Below are positions 50,949-59,221 of a DNA stretch of 64,000 bases, piece after piece. The notes beneath the pieces are model-generated. The model was not told the DNA's origin. It saw nothing but the letters and a program-made list of their open reading frames with translations, and ran no database searches. The position numbers were made by a program, and so were the translations under genes. The stretch's first letter is position 1. Each line of letters begins with the position of its first letter. The DNA comes from Cellulomonas gelida. Lineage in GTDB: Bacteria > Actinomycetota > Actinomycetes > Actinomycetales > Cellulomonadaceae. The DNA lies in assembly GCF_006538725.1 (NCBI RefSeq), contig NZ_BJLQ01000005.1, positions 62,001 to 126,000 on the forward strand, written 5' to 3'.

Positions 50949-52409
50949 ATGGCTCGCGACGAGCCCGGCACGCCGCCCAGCTTCACCCCCGGTGGCGGCG
51001 CGTCCCGCCCCGCCGCGCGTGACGCCGTGGCCGTGGGCCGCGACGAGGCCCGCGCACCGGGCAAGCCGGCCCGTCCGGCCGGCCAGCGCACGCCCGACTC
51101 GCCGGCAGCCGAGGCGCGCACGCAGCGCGCGGCAGCCCCCGGCGCGCCGCGCCGCACGTCGTCGCCCTCGTCGTCCCGGCAGCCCACGCCGCCGCGCGCA
51201 GGGGCGACCCCGCCGTCGTTCTCCCCGGGCAGCGCGCAGCCCGCCGTGGGCGGCTCCGCACGCTCTGGCACCGCACGCTCTGGCACCGCACCTTCTGACG
51301 CTGCACGTCCCGCCACCGCACGTCCTGCCGGTCGGCCGGCCGCGGGCGCGCGCTCGGCGAGCGGGCACCCCGCCACCGGTCGCGCGGCCGGCGCTCCCCC
51401 GTCCCGCCCCGGCACCGGTCGCGGCGGACCGACGGGTCAGGGCCCCCAGGCACCCGGTGGCGCACCCCGGCGCAGGCGGCGTCTGCGAGTCACCCTCGCG
51501 GTGGTCGCGCTGCTCCTGGTCCTGGCGCTCGCGTGGCCCATCGGGCTCGTGATGTGGGCGAACGGCAAGATCCAGCACACCGAGGCACTCTCGGGCGCCG
51601 ACGGGACGCCGGGCACCACCTACCTCATCACCGGCTCGGACTCGCGCTCGGACGGCGGGGTCAAGGACGACGGCACCTCGGGCCAGCGCAGCGACACCAT
51701 CCTGCTGCTGCACGTCCCCGAAAGCGGGCCGACGGCCCTCATCTCGCTCCCCCGCGACACCTACGTCGAGATCCCCGGCAAGGGTCCCGGCAAGATCAAC
51801 GCGGCGTTCGCGTACGGCGGGGCACCGCTGCTGGTCGCGACGGTCGAGCAGCTCTCGGGCCTGACGGTGGACCATTACGCCGAGATCGGCATGGCCGGCG
51901 TCAAGCAGGTCGTCGACGCCGTCGGCGGTGTGCGTCTGTGCTACGACCACGACGTCGACGACCGCGACTCGAAGCTCAAGTGGAAGTCCGGCTGCCACAC
52001 GGTGGGCGGCACGCGGGCCCTGCAGTTCGCGCGGATGCGCAAGTCCGACCCGCTGGGCGACATCGGCCGCGCCGAGCGGCAGCGCCAGCTCGTCAAGGCG
52101 GTCCTCGCGAACGTCGACCCGCGCCAGCTCGCGCTGCACCCGAGCCGACAGGTCGCACTCGTCGACGCCGCGACCGCGACGCTCACGGTTGACGAGTCGA
52201 GCGACATCATCGACCTGGGCCGGCTCGCGCTCGCCTTCCGCGCCGCCAACAGCGACGCCGGGATCACGGGGACCCCGCCGATCGCGAGCATGGACTACCG
52301 TCCGGGCGGCGTCGGGTCGACGGTCCTGCTGGACCCCGACGAGACGCCGACGTTCTTCCGTCAGATCCGCGACGGCAAGCTCGAGCCGGGCAAGGTCGGC
52401 GGGGTCTAG
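50949..52409 (+). CDS. LytR-CpsA-Psr (LCP) family wall-polymer ligase 3
   Basis: 486 aa. The first ~180 residues are a cytoplasmic disordered region rich in Pro, Ala, Gly and Arg with imperfect RSGTA-type repeats. One transmembrane helix lies at about 181-203. The LCP domain has YLITGSDSRSDGG, QRSDTILLLHV, ISLPRDTYVEIPGKGPGKIN, AGVKQVVDAVGGVRLCYD and LQFARMRKSDPLGDIGRAER. It is of a different LCP subtype from the two upstream copies. Its stop directly abuts the stop of the convergent 190-aa gene with no gap. Confidence 0.93.
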   Translation: MARDEPGTPPSFTPGGGASRPAARDAVAVGRDEARAPGKPARPAGQRTPDSPAAEARTQRAAAPGAPRRTSSPSSSRQPTPPRAGATPPSFSPGSAQPAVGGSARSGTARSGTAPSDAARPATARPAGRPAAGARSASGHPATGRAAGAPPSRPGTGRGGPTGQGPQAPGGAPRRRRRLRVTLAVVALLLVLALAWPIGLVMWANGKIQHTEALSGADGTPGTTYLITGSDSRSDGGVKDDGTSGQRSDTILLLHVPESGPTALISLPRDTYVEIPGKGPGKINAAFAYGGAPLLVATVEQLSGLTVDHYAEIGMAGVKQVVDAVGGVRLCYDHDVDDRDSKLKWKSGCHTVGGTRALQFARMRKSDPLGDIGRAERQRQLVKAVLANVDPRQLALHPSRQVALVDAATATLTVDESSDIIDLGRLALAFRAANSDAGITGTPPIASMDYRPGGVGSTVLLDPDETPTFFRQIRDGKLEPGKVGGV

Positions 52410-52982
52410 CTAGAGCTCGAGCTGTCCCAGCAGCCGTAGCTCGTCGGGCCTGACGCCCTCGCGCAGCGCGGCGACGGATACCGGCACCACCGAGCGCACG
52501 CCGTACGCCGTGACGATCGACAGCGTCCGGTCGGCCAGGTAGTCGCCGTAGGAGTCCTGCGGGTTCACCCGCGCGTACATCGCGCGCGGCATGACGGTCT
52601 CCACGGCGTACGAGCGCGAGCGGAACGGGCCGAGCTGACCCGAGTCCACCAGGAACAGCGGCCGGAAGCGGCCGGTCGTGAGCTGGACGCGCTCGATCGC
52701 GTCGGCGACCACCTCGGTGTCGCCCGGCTCGAGACCGAGCGCGACGACGAGCACGATCGGCCAGCGCCGCCCCTGGTGCGGCAGCAGCATGTGCCCGCCG
52801 CGGATGTCGACGCGCGGCTTGCCGTGCAGGTGGCGCGACCCGCCGGCCTCGATGCCGAGCAGGGCGCGGCCGGCCTCCTTGACGCGCGGCGCGCGCCTGC
52901 CGACGGCGACGACGAGGCGCCGCGTCGCGGGAAACGCGAGCAGGCGGCGGGCGGCGCGCTGGGCGCGGCGACCGGCGCTCAT
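52410..52982 (-). CDS. Hypothetical protein coupled to a bifunctional glycosyltransferase
   Basis: 190 aa; the ATG overlaps the glycosyltransferase stop by 4 bases. A basic N-terminus ([20 protein letters not shown]) is followed by an alpha/beta region: [60 protein letters not shown] and [21 protein letters not shown] do not recognise a family. The alternating strands and helices look Rossmann-like, and coupling suggests it works with the upstream enzyme. No signal peptide or membrane segment is evident. Confidence 0.75.
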   Translation of the reverse strand: MSAGRRAQRAARRLLAFPATRRLVVAVGRRAPRVKEAGRALLGIEAGGSRHLHGKPRVDIRGGHMLLPHQGRRWPIVLVVALGLEPGDTEVVADAIERVQLTTGRFRPLFLVDSGQLGPFRSRSYAVETVMPRAMYARVNPQDSYGDYLADRTLSIVTAYGVRSVVPVSVAALREGVRPDELRLLGQLEL

Positions 52983-55159
52983 CGCTCGACCCCGATCAGG
53001 CGCTCGACGTGCCGGATGGCCTCGCCCGCACCGTTGGCCGGGTAGGCCGCGAGCGCCTTCGCGGAGGCCGCCGCGGACCACACGGGGTCGGTGACCCGGC
53101 GCAGCGCGTCTGCGGCGGACTGCGCGGTCACCTCGGCGACCGCGACGCTCCAGCCCTGCGCGTCGGCGTAGGTCGCGCGCGCCCCCTGGTCGTCGGTCGT
53201 CGTCGCGAGGTTCGGCACGACGACGGACGGCACACCGGCCATGAGCACCTCGTGGAAGCTGTTGTAGCCCGCCGCGACGACCGCGGCGTCGAACGCGCGC
53301 AGGTAGCGGGCGAGCGGGTAGACGGACAGCGGCTTCACGTGCTCGCGCATGGGCTCGCCGCGCCGCTGGATCGGCGGCTTGGTCGCGTAGGTCACCCAGC
53401 CGCCGGGCAGTGCCGCGGCGGCGTCCGCGAACAGGTCGAGGTCGGACGTGATGTCGTTGATGTTGCCGGCACCCAGGCTCAGCAGCAGCGCCGGCGCGTC
53501 GGGGTCCATGCCGAGCTCGGCGCGGGCCGTGGCCCGGTCGAGCAGGTCGTCCGCGTCGAGCAGGGTGATCGGGCCGACGTGCGTGCTGTCGCCACGGCCG
53601 ACGAGCGGCCCGCGGTCGGCCGCCGCGGCCACCTCGCCGGGCTCGAGGACGAGGTCGAAGATCTCGCCGCGGGCGAGGAACTTGGTCGTCGTGCCCTCGC
53701 GCCACATGCCGCGACGCGACCAGACGAACGCGATGTCCGGGAACGCGGCGCGCGTGGACACCATGCCGACGTACGGCATGGTGCCGTCGAACACGACCGC
53801 ACGCGGCCGGTACCGCCGCAGCACCTCGGCGAACCGCACCGGGAAGAGCTCGTTCCACTCCTCGACCGTGCAGCCCAGGTCCCCCCGCGACGGGCAGTAC
53901 TCCCAGGGGTGCCCGTACTGCTCGACCACGCCGACCGCCTGCGAGAGCGAGAAGAACATCGGCTCGATCCGCTCGTCGGCGCGGTTCGCCATGGCCAGCA
54001 GGCGGGTGAGGTGACCCATCCCGGCGCCGTTGCTGCTGACGAACATGACACGTTCGCGGCCGACGGGGCGCTGCCGCGACACCACCGTGCGGGGCTCGCC
54101 CGAGGGCGGCCCGATGAGCGCGGCGAGGCGCGCGGCGTGCGACTCGTGGCCGTGCGTCGAGCGGACGAACTGCTGGCCCCGCGCGGACTGCGCGAGGTAG
54201 GCGTCCGGGTCGGCCGCGAGGCGCGCCACGAGTCCCTGCACGCCCTCGGGAGCGGTGTAGAGCGCCGCGTCGCCGAACACGGAGCGGAAGTGCTCGGGCA
54301 GGATCGCCACGGCACCGCTCGCGAGCGCCTCCATGATCGTGCGGCCGTACGCCTCGACGAGGTCGCTGCGGTGGAAGTAGACGAAGAAGTCGAGCCCGGC
54401 GACGAAGTCGCGCGGGTCGCGCGCACCGAACTCCTCGACGGACCAGGACGCGGGGACGTGGCCGATCACGTCGGCCACCGCGTCGGCGCCGCCGAGCACG
54501 CGCACGCGGACCGAGCCGTCGTCGGGGTAGGCGGCGAGCAGGTCGGCGGCGCGCTCGGGCCACTTGGCCGCCGACGAGCGCGAGTGCCGGCCGATGACCG
54601 GGACGGTGCCGGGGGCGACGCCCGTGCGCGGCACCGCCCACTCGTCGACGTCGAGCAGGTTGAGCCAGTCCGTGTCGGCGAGGTCGATCTGGTCGCGCAC
54701 CGCCTCGAGCCCGGGCCGCACGGCGGGGCCGATCGGGTACCAGGTGGGCCGCACGCCGAGCCAGTCGGTCACGGCCCGGTCCGTGACAGCCACGTCGTAG
54801 TGCTGGACCCGCGCCGCGTCGACGCGCACGTGGTTGGCCAGCACGAGGGCACGGTCCGCGGTCACCGGCAGGTTCGCGGGCACGGCGTCGAACACGGTCG
54901 CGTTGCGCAGCACCGCGAGCGTCGCGTGCACGGGCGTCCCGGCGACGACGAGGTCGGCGAGGCCGTCGTCGAGGCAGCGGCGCAGGCGCGGCTCGATGCC
55001 CAGACCCCGGTTGGCCAGGCTGCTCGGCACGTGCAGGAGAGCGGTGCGGTAACCCGCCGCGGCCTGCGCGCGCAGCTCCTCGGCCATGCTGGCCGTGGTG
55101 CCGCCGGGCAGGCGCAGGTCGGACGCCAGAAGGACGTCGTAGTGCTGGGCTGTGCTCAC
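52979..55159 (-). CDS. Bifunctional glycosyltransferase: GT4-like module fused to MurG/GT28-like module
   Basis: 726 aa, GTG start after GAGAGGAC. The N-terminal module (1-365) has [54 protein letters not shown] and [18 protein letters not shown]. It matches C-terminal modules of the proteins at 56205 and 61435. The C-terminal module (370-726) starts [20 protein letters not shown], with [12 protein letters not shown] and [20 protein letters not shown], the nucleotide-sugar site typical of MurG/UgtP-like GT-B enzymes. It probably adds two sugars or couples two steps; substrates are unknown. Confidence 0.85.
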   Translation of the reverse strand: MSTAQHYDVLLASDLRLPGGTTASMAEELRAQAAAGYRTALLHVPSSLANRGLGIEPRLRRCLDDGLADLVVAGTPVHATLAVLRNATVFDAVPANLPVTADRALVLANHVRVDAARVQHYDVAVTDRAVTDWLGVRPTWYPIGPAVRPGLEAVRDQIDLADTDWLNLLDVDEWAVPRTGVAPGTVPVIGRHSRSSAAKWPERAADLLAAYPDDGSVRVRVLGGADAVADVIGHVPASWSVEEFGARDPRDFVAGLDFFVYFHRSDLVEAYGRTIMEALASGAVAILPEHFRSVFGDAALYTAPEGVQGLVARLAADPDAYLAQSARGQQFVRSTHGHESHAARLAALIGPPSGEPRTVVSRQRPVGRERVMFVSSNGAGMGHLTRLLAMANRADERIEPMFFSLSQAVGVVEQYGHPWEYCPSRGDLGCTVEEWNELFPVRFAEVLRRYRPRAVVFDGTMPYVGMVSTRAAFPDIAFVWSRRGMWREGTTTKFLARGEIFDLVLEPGEVAAAADRGPLVGRGDSTHVGPITLLDADDLLDRATARAELGMDPDAPALLLSLGAGNINDITSDLDLFADAAAALPGGWVTYATKPPIQRRGEPMREHVKPLSVYPLARYLRAFDAAVVAAGYNSFHEVLMAGVPSVVVPNLATTTDDQGARATYADAQGWSVAVAEVTAQSAADALRRVTDPVWSAAASAKALAAYPANGAGEAIRHVERLIGVER

Positions 55160-55214
55160 GACGTCCTCTCGTCGGGTCGAGGTCGCCGACGCGGCGCCCT
55201 CCGTGTGCCCGCTG

Positions 55215-55220
55215 ATTGTA
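55215..55220 (-). promoter_or_regulatory. Candidate -10 of the bifunctional glycosyltransferase operon
   Basis: Minus-strand TACAAT lies 56 bases upstream of the GTG at 55159 in the divergent region. A GACAAT on the plus strand at 55267-55272 could serve the opposite gene. Neither has a clear -35. Confidence 0.35.
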
Positions 55221-55306
55221 CGGTGGGCTGGCCTGCGCAGATTTGCCGCCCACGGGGCTGGGTACGGACAATCGCTGCGTACCCGCCCATCCGAGGAGGA
55301 CCTCCT

Positions 55307-56053
55307 GTGACGCTGCCATCCGGCGACGGGACAGCGCCCGTCGAGCTCTCGAGCACCGGGGCGACGATGACCGGCGACCTGTACCTGCGGACGCCGCCGA
55401 CGAAGCACGCGGGAGGCCAGAGCACGCGGTCGAGCAGGCTCGTGCTGGAGTCGTACACGCGCTCCAACACCGCGAACAACCGCTCGGGCGACGTCATGGA
55501 GCTGCGCTGGCGGCACCCCGCCGCGAAGGCGTTCATCGGCTGGTGGGACTACACCGACCCGGACAACCCCGTCATGAAGGCGTGGATGGGCGCGCACGAC
55601 GAGGCGAACGACGGCGGCCGGCCGCACCGCCACTTCTCCATCGAGGTGGCCAACGCCGCGGGGCTCATGAAGACGCGGCTCGCGATCCCGTACGGCGAGG
55701 ACCACGTCAACATCGCGACGTCGAGCGCCGACTTCACGGTGCATCGCGGCACGCTGCGCGTGGCGCGTTCGCGCCTCGAGTTCGCGGTCGACCGGGCCGG
55801 GGCGCCCGCGGACCAGCGTTGGTCCGTCGAGATGACCAACGCGCCGACGAACGACCTCGTCGTCTCGGCGCACGCCGACGAGACGGGCGAGCCCCGCCGG
55901 GTGCTGCGGATCAGCCGCCGCACGGCCGAGGTGCGGTTCGAGGGCGACGCGCGCTTCGCGGCGGGCCGCGGTCCGGTGCTCAAGGACAAGGTGTCCGGTG
56001 ACCTGCATCGGCTGTCCGTCGTGCGCGGCAAGCTCAGGCTGGAGAAGATCTAG
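55307..56053 (+). CDS. Phage tail-fibre-like protein of unknown function
   Basis: 248 aa, GTG start with GAGGAGGA seven bases upstream. It begins [20 protein letters not shown], a motif common at the start of phage tail-fibre or minor tail proteins. A beta-rich body follows ([47 protein letters not shown]-like strands), ending [19 protein letters not shown], reminiscent of tail-fibre C-terminal strands. No signal peptide is seen. Its stop overlaps the next GTG by one base. The assignment is motif-based and tentative. Confidence 0.65.
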   Translation: MTLPSGDGTAPVELSSTGATMTGDLYLRTPPTKHAGGQSTRSSRLVLESYTRSNTANNRSGDVMELRWRHPAAKAFIGWWDYTDPDNPVMKAWMGAHDEANDGGRPHRHFSIEVANAAGLMKTRLAIPYGEDHVNIATSSADFTVHRGTLRVARSRLEFAVDRAGAPADQRWSVEMTNAPTNDLVVSAHADETGEPRRVLRISRRTAEVRFEGDARFAAGRGPVLKDKVSGDLHRLSVVRGKLRLEKI

Positions 56054-56208
56054 TGGACGTCGACGCCAACGTGGTGATCACCCACCTCACGCAGAAGCTC
56101 GCCCAGCAGGAGGTCGAGCTCGCGATGCTGCGGGCCGCGCTCGACGAGGCGCTCGACCGGGCCGAGGCGGCCGAGGCGCGCCTCGCCGAGCAGGGACCGC
56201 ACGCGTGA
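56053..56208 (+). CDS. Small coiled-coil protein, 51 aa
   Basis: The GTG uses the last base of the preceding TAG stop, and the TGA overlaps the following GTG, so it is coupled on both sides. After [17 protein letters not shown] the protein is one long amphipathic helix rich in Leu, Ala and Glu ([20 protein letters not shown]) with heptad spacing. Short helical proteins of this type often follow tail genes in actinobacterial phages. It could be an oligomerisation or adaptor peptide for the neighbours. Confidence 0.65.
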   Translation: MDVDANVVITHLTQKLAQQEVELAMLRAALDEALDRAEAAEARLAEQGPHA

Positions 56209-58682
56209 CGGTCCCGACCCACCCGCCCGACGAGGACGTCTACCCCCGGGACTTCACGCTCCTGGACTCCCTCGACCAGCTCGCGCCGGGCTCGCGCGCC
56301 GTCGAGGCCCACGCGCTGCGCACGCGCTCGCGCTCGATGCGCGCCGTCCTGGCGCACCGCGCGACGCGCGGCCGGCTCCGCTACGAGGACCTGGTGCGCC
56401 GCCTGCGCACCGCCCCGGGCGCGCTGCCCGACGACCTCAGCCCCGGCGGCCTCGTCGCGCTCGCGCGCGTGCTCGCGCTGCAGACCGGCGAGCCGTACGA
56501 CATGGAGACCGCGCGCCTGCTGTTCGCCCAGGTCCCCGCGGGCCGCCTCAAGCCCGCCGACCGGCTCTTCTACGCCCGCCTCCTGGAGACGCTCGGCGAC
56601 GCCGCGGCCGCGTCCGAGCAGCTCGCCCTGATCCCGGCGAGCACCCCCGGACGCCAGTACCTCGAGCTCGACCTCGCCAACCCCTTCACCGGCGGCGTGC
56701 ACGCGGACGCCGCGAGGTGGCAGGCGGGCTGGGCTGAGCTGTTCACGCGCTACGGGCTCGAGGTCCCGGTCGTCGGGCCGGGCGACGACGAGCCGCTCGA
56801 CCGCCTGGTGGTCGACGCTCCCCCGGCGATCACCGACGGCCCCCTCGTCACGATCACCGTCACCACCTGGCGCCCGGGCCCCAAGCTGCTGGGGGCGCTG
56901 CGCTCGCTGGCCGACCAGTCCTGGCGCAACCTCGAGATCCTCGTGGTCGACGACTGCTCGGGCCCGGAGTACGAGGACGTGCTCGTGCGGGCCGAGTCGC
57001 TCGACCCGCGCATCCGGGTGCTGCGGCAGCCGGTCAACGGCGGCACGTACCTCGCGCGCAACGCCGCGCTCGCGGTCGCGAACGGCGAGCTCGTGACCGG
57101 GAACGACGACGACGACTGGTCCCACCCGCGGCGCATCGAGCATCAGGTCCGCGCGTTCCTCGACGACCCGACGGTCACGGCGACACGCGTCCTGGCGTAC
57201 ATGGTCACCGCCGACCTCGAGATCGACCGCATCGGCCAGCCCGTCTCGGGCCGCCATGCGGCCACGTACATGGCGCGTCGGGACACCCTGCGGCGCTGCG
57301 GCGGGTTCGTCCAGGCGCGCAAGGGTGCTGACACCGAGCTGATGCGACGGGTCGAGGCGTTCACCGGGCAGCCGGTGCGCGACATCAACGTGCCCCTGGC
57401 GCTGTACCGGCTCGACATCGCCTCGCTCTCGCGCGGCGAGTTCGGGCCGGGCTGGCACCACCCCGCGCGCGCGGCGTTCTGGGCGTCCGCGGCCCGCGCC
57501 CACGAGGTCATGGTGCGCGACGGTCTCGACCCCGCCGAGGCCGGCCGGGCCGTCGTCGTGCCCCGTCGGTACGAGCCCGTCAGGATCCGTCCCGACCGCT
57601 ACGACGTCGCGATCGCCGCGGACTGGCGCGCCAGCGACGCCGAGCGTCACCCCGTGCTCGACGAGGTCGACGCGTTGCTCGGCGCCGGCCTGCGCGTGGG
57701 GCTCGTGCACCTGCCGGACAACCGCTACCCCGTGCGGCGGCGCCTCGAGATGCACCCGACGGTGCAGGACCTCATCAACGCGCGCACCGTGGATCGTCTG
57801 CTGCTGGACGAGGACGACGTCGAGGTCGGCACGCTCGTCGTCGCCGAGGCGGGGCTCCTGCAGCTCCCGCCCGCCGAGACCTCGCTGATGACCGTGCACC
57901 GCGTCCTCGTGCTGGCGGACCAGGAGCCCGTCGACCCGGCGCACCACGTGGCGGCCTACTCGGTGCGCGACTGCACGCGCAACGCCGAGCGCATCGTCGG
58001 CCGCACGCCCGTGTGGGTGCCGCGCGACGCGCTCGTGCGCTGCTCGCTCGAGGCGCAGTCGTGGCCCGGCCTGCAGCTCGCGCCGCACGACGTCCCGATG
58101 CTCGCCGACCCGACGCGCTTCGCGGTCCCGCGTGCGCTGCCGCGCTCGTCGACCCCGGTCGTCGGTCAGCGAGCCGACGACCGTCGGGACTGGCCAGCGG
58201 AGGACGACGAGGTCCGGCGGCTCTACCCCGCGGACGGCTCGATCGACGTGCGCCTGCTCGGCTCGCCCCAGCGCGTGCGCGCCATGCTCGGGCGACGCTC
58301 CGTGCCGCCCGGGTGGCTCGTCTACGTGCGCGACGACCTGTCCGCACGCGAGTACCTCGGTCAGCTCGAGTTCTTCGTCGACCAGTCGGGGCCGCTGACG
58401 CGCATGCGCACGACCCACGCCGCCGCGCTCGCGTCGGGGGCGGTGCTCGTCGTGCCGGAGGTCTACCGGCCGGTCTATGGCGACGCGGCGGTGTACGCCG
58501 CGACGCTCGAGGTCACCGACGTGGTGCGCGGCCTGCACGCCGACCCGCAGGCGTGGCTGCTGCAGTCCCGACGCGGTCAGGCGTTCGCGCGCGAGCGGTT
58601 CTCGGTCGAGTCGTTCCTCGCGGCGCTGCGGCCGCTGCTCGACTCGAGCGTGGTGGCCGGGACGGTCGGTCAGCCGGCCTGA
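56205..58682 (+). CDS. Large GT2 glycosyltransferase with degenerate C-terminal GT4-like module
   Basis: 825 aa, GTG start overlapping the coiled-coil gene. An N-terminal helical domain spans about 1-200 (RTRSRSMRAVLAHRATRG). The GT2 domain at about 210-430 has VTITVTTWRPGPKLLGALRS, ILVVDDCSGPEYEDVL, NGGTYLARNAALAVANGELV and the metal-binding NDDDDWSHP. The C-terminal module (about 460-825) starts DVAIAADWRASDAERHPVLD and matches those at 52979 and 61435. There the GRHSR and GR-hhEALA motifs are altered to GQRADDRR and MRTTHAAALASG, so that half is probably inactive. Confidence 0.87.
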   Translation: MTVPTHPPDEDVYPRDFTLLDSLDQLAPGSRAVEAHALRTRSRSMRAVLAHRATRGRLRYEDLVRRLRTAPGALPDDLSPGGLVALARVLALQTGEPYDMETARLLFAQVPAGRLKPADRLFYARLLETLGDAAAASEQLALIPASTPGRQYLELDLANPFTGGVHADAARWQAGWAELFTRYGLEVPVVGPGDDEPLDRLVVDAPPAITDGPLVTITVTTWRPGPKLLGALRSLADQSWRNLEILVVDDCSGPEYEDVLVRAESLDPRIRVLRQPVNGGTYLARNAALAVANGELVTGNDDDDWSHPRRIEHQVRAFLDDPTVTATRVLAYMVTADLEIDRIGQPVSGRHAATYMARRDTLRRCGGFVQARKGADTELMRRVEAFTGQPVRDINVPLALYRLDIASLSRGEFGPGWHHPARAAFWASAARAHEVMVRDGLDPAEAGRAVVVPRRYEPVRIRPDRYDVAIAADWRASDAERHPVLDEVDALLGAGLRVGLVHLPDNRYPVRRRLEMHPTVQDLINARTVDRLLLDEDDVEVGTLVVAEAGLLQLPPAETSLMTVHRVLVLADQEPVDPAHHVAAYSVRDCTRNAERIVGRTPVWVPRDALVRCSLEAQSWPGLQLAPHDVPMLADPTRFAVPRALPRSSTPVVGQRADDRRDWPAEDDEVRRLYPADGSIDVRLLGSPQRVRAMLGRRSVPPGWLVYVRDDLSAREYLGQLEFFVDQSGPLTRMRTTHAAALASGAVLVVPEVYRPVYGDAAVYAATLEVTDVVRGLHADPQAWLLQSRRGQAFARERFSVESFLAALRPLLDSSVVAGTVGQPA

Positions 58683-59095
58683 CGCGTCGCGTCGCGGATC
58701 TCTGCGACCTCGGCCAGCAGCTCGGCGCGCTCGTCGGCCGAGCGCAGCCGCTCGGACTCGAGCGCGGCGACCACCCGGCGCTCGATCGCCTCGAGCCGGT
58801 GCACGAGGTTGTTCCCGGTGCGCTCCACACCGTCGGAGTCGAGGCTCTCGTCGTCGAGGAAGGCGCCCAGGCGCCCGGCGATCGCGTGCTGACGCTCCGC
58901 GGCCAGGCGCTGCATGTGCTGAGAGTCACGCGTGCGGTGCCACACGTCGACGGCGACGACCGCCACGAGCGTGACCAGCAGCGCGACCAGGGCGAGCGCC
59001 GCCTCCTCCTGCCCGACGAGGGCGAGCACGGCCGCGACGACCCCGAGCACCCCGGCCGCCGCGATGGGAAGGAGGGCCTTGACTCGTGCTCGCAC
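58670..59095 (-). CDS. Small membrane protein with coiled-coil tail
   Basis: 141 aa, GTG start. Two hydrophobic segments lie at about residues 8-27 and 31-50 (AAAGVLGVVAAVLALVGQEE, ALALVALLVTLVAVVAVDVW). A charged helical tail follows, with GNNLVHRLEAIERRVVAALE and ERAELLAEVAEIRDATRQ. The 3' end overlaps the convergent glycosyltransferase gene by 13 bases. I do not recognise a family. It could organise the glycosyltransferases at the membrane, but nothing shows this. Confidence 0.7.
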   Translation of the reverse strand: MRARVKALLPIAAAGVLGVVAAVLALVGQEEAALALVALLVTLVAVVAVDVWHRTRDSQHMQRLAAERQHAIAGRLGAFLDDESLDSDGVERTGNNLVHRLEAIERRVVAALESERLRSADERAELLAEVAEIRDATRQAG

Positions 59096-59188
59096 CGTAC
59101 TGTTCCTCTCGTCATGGGACGCGGCCCGCCGCAGGTCCGGCCGCCCGCGTCGAGGCTACCCGCCCGCGGGGCACCGGCCCGCGCCACG

Positions 59189-59194
59189 TAGAAT
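59189..59194 (+). promoter_or_regulatory. Candidate -10 of the acyltransferase gene
   Basis: TAGAAT lies 27 bases before the ATG, giving a short leader that contains the GAGGAG ribosome binding site. Confidence 0.45.
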
Positions 59195-59221
59195 GCCGCG
59201 GTCACCCGAACGAGGAGCTGC

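Noticed and set aside
53009-55300. Very long open frame on the plus strand opposite the bifunctional glycosyltransferase
   Set aside because: It is antisense to a gene with clear motifs, and its product is Arg/Gly/His-rich with no recognisable domain. High GC content leaves complementary frames open.
56034-58538. Long minus-strand open frame opposite the 825-aa GT2 gene
   Set aside because: No motifs and biased composition; the plus-strand gene carries clear GT2 motifs.
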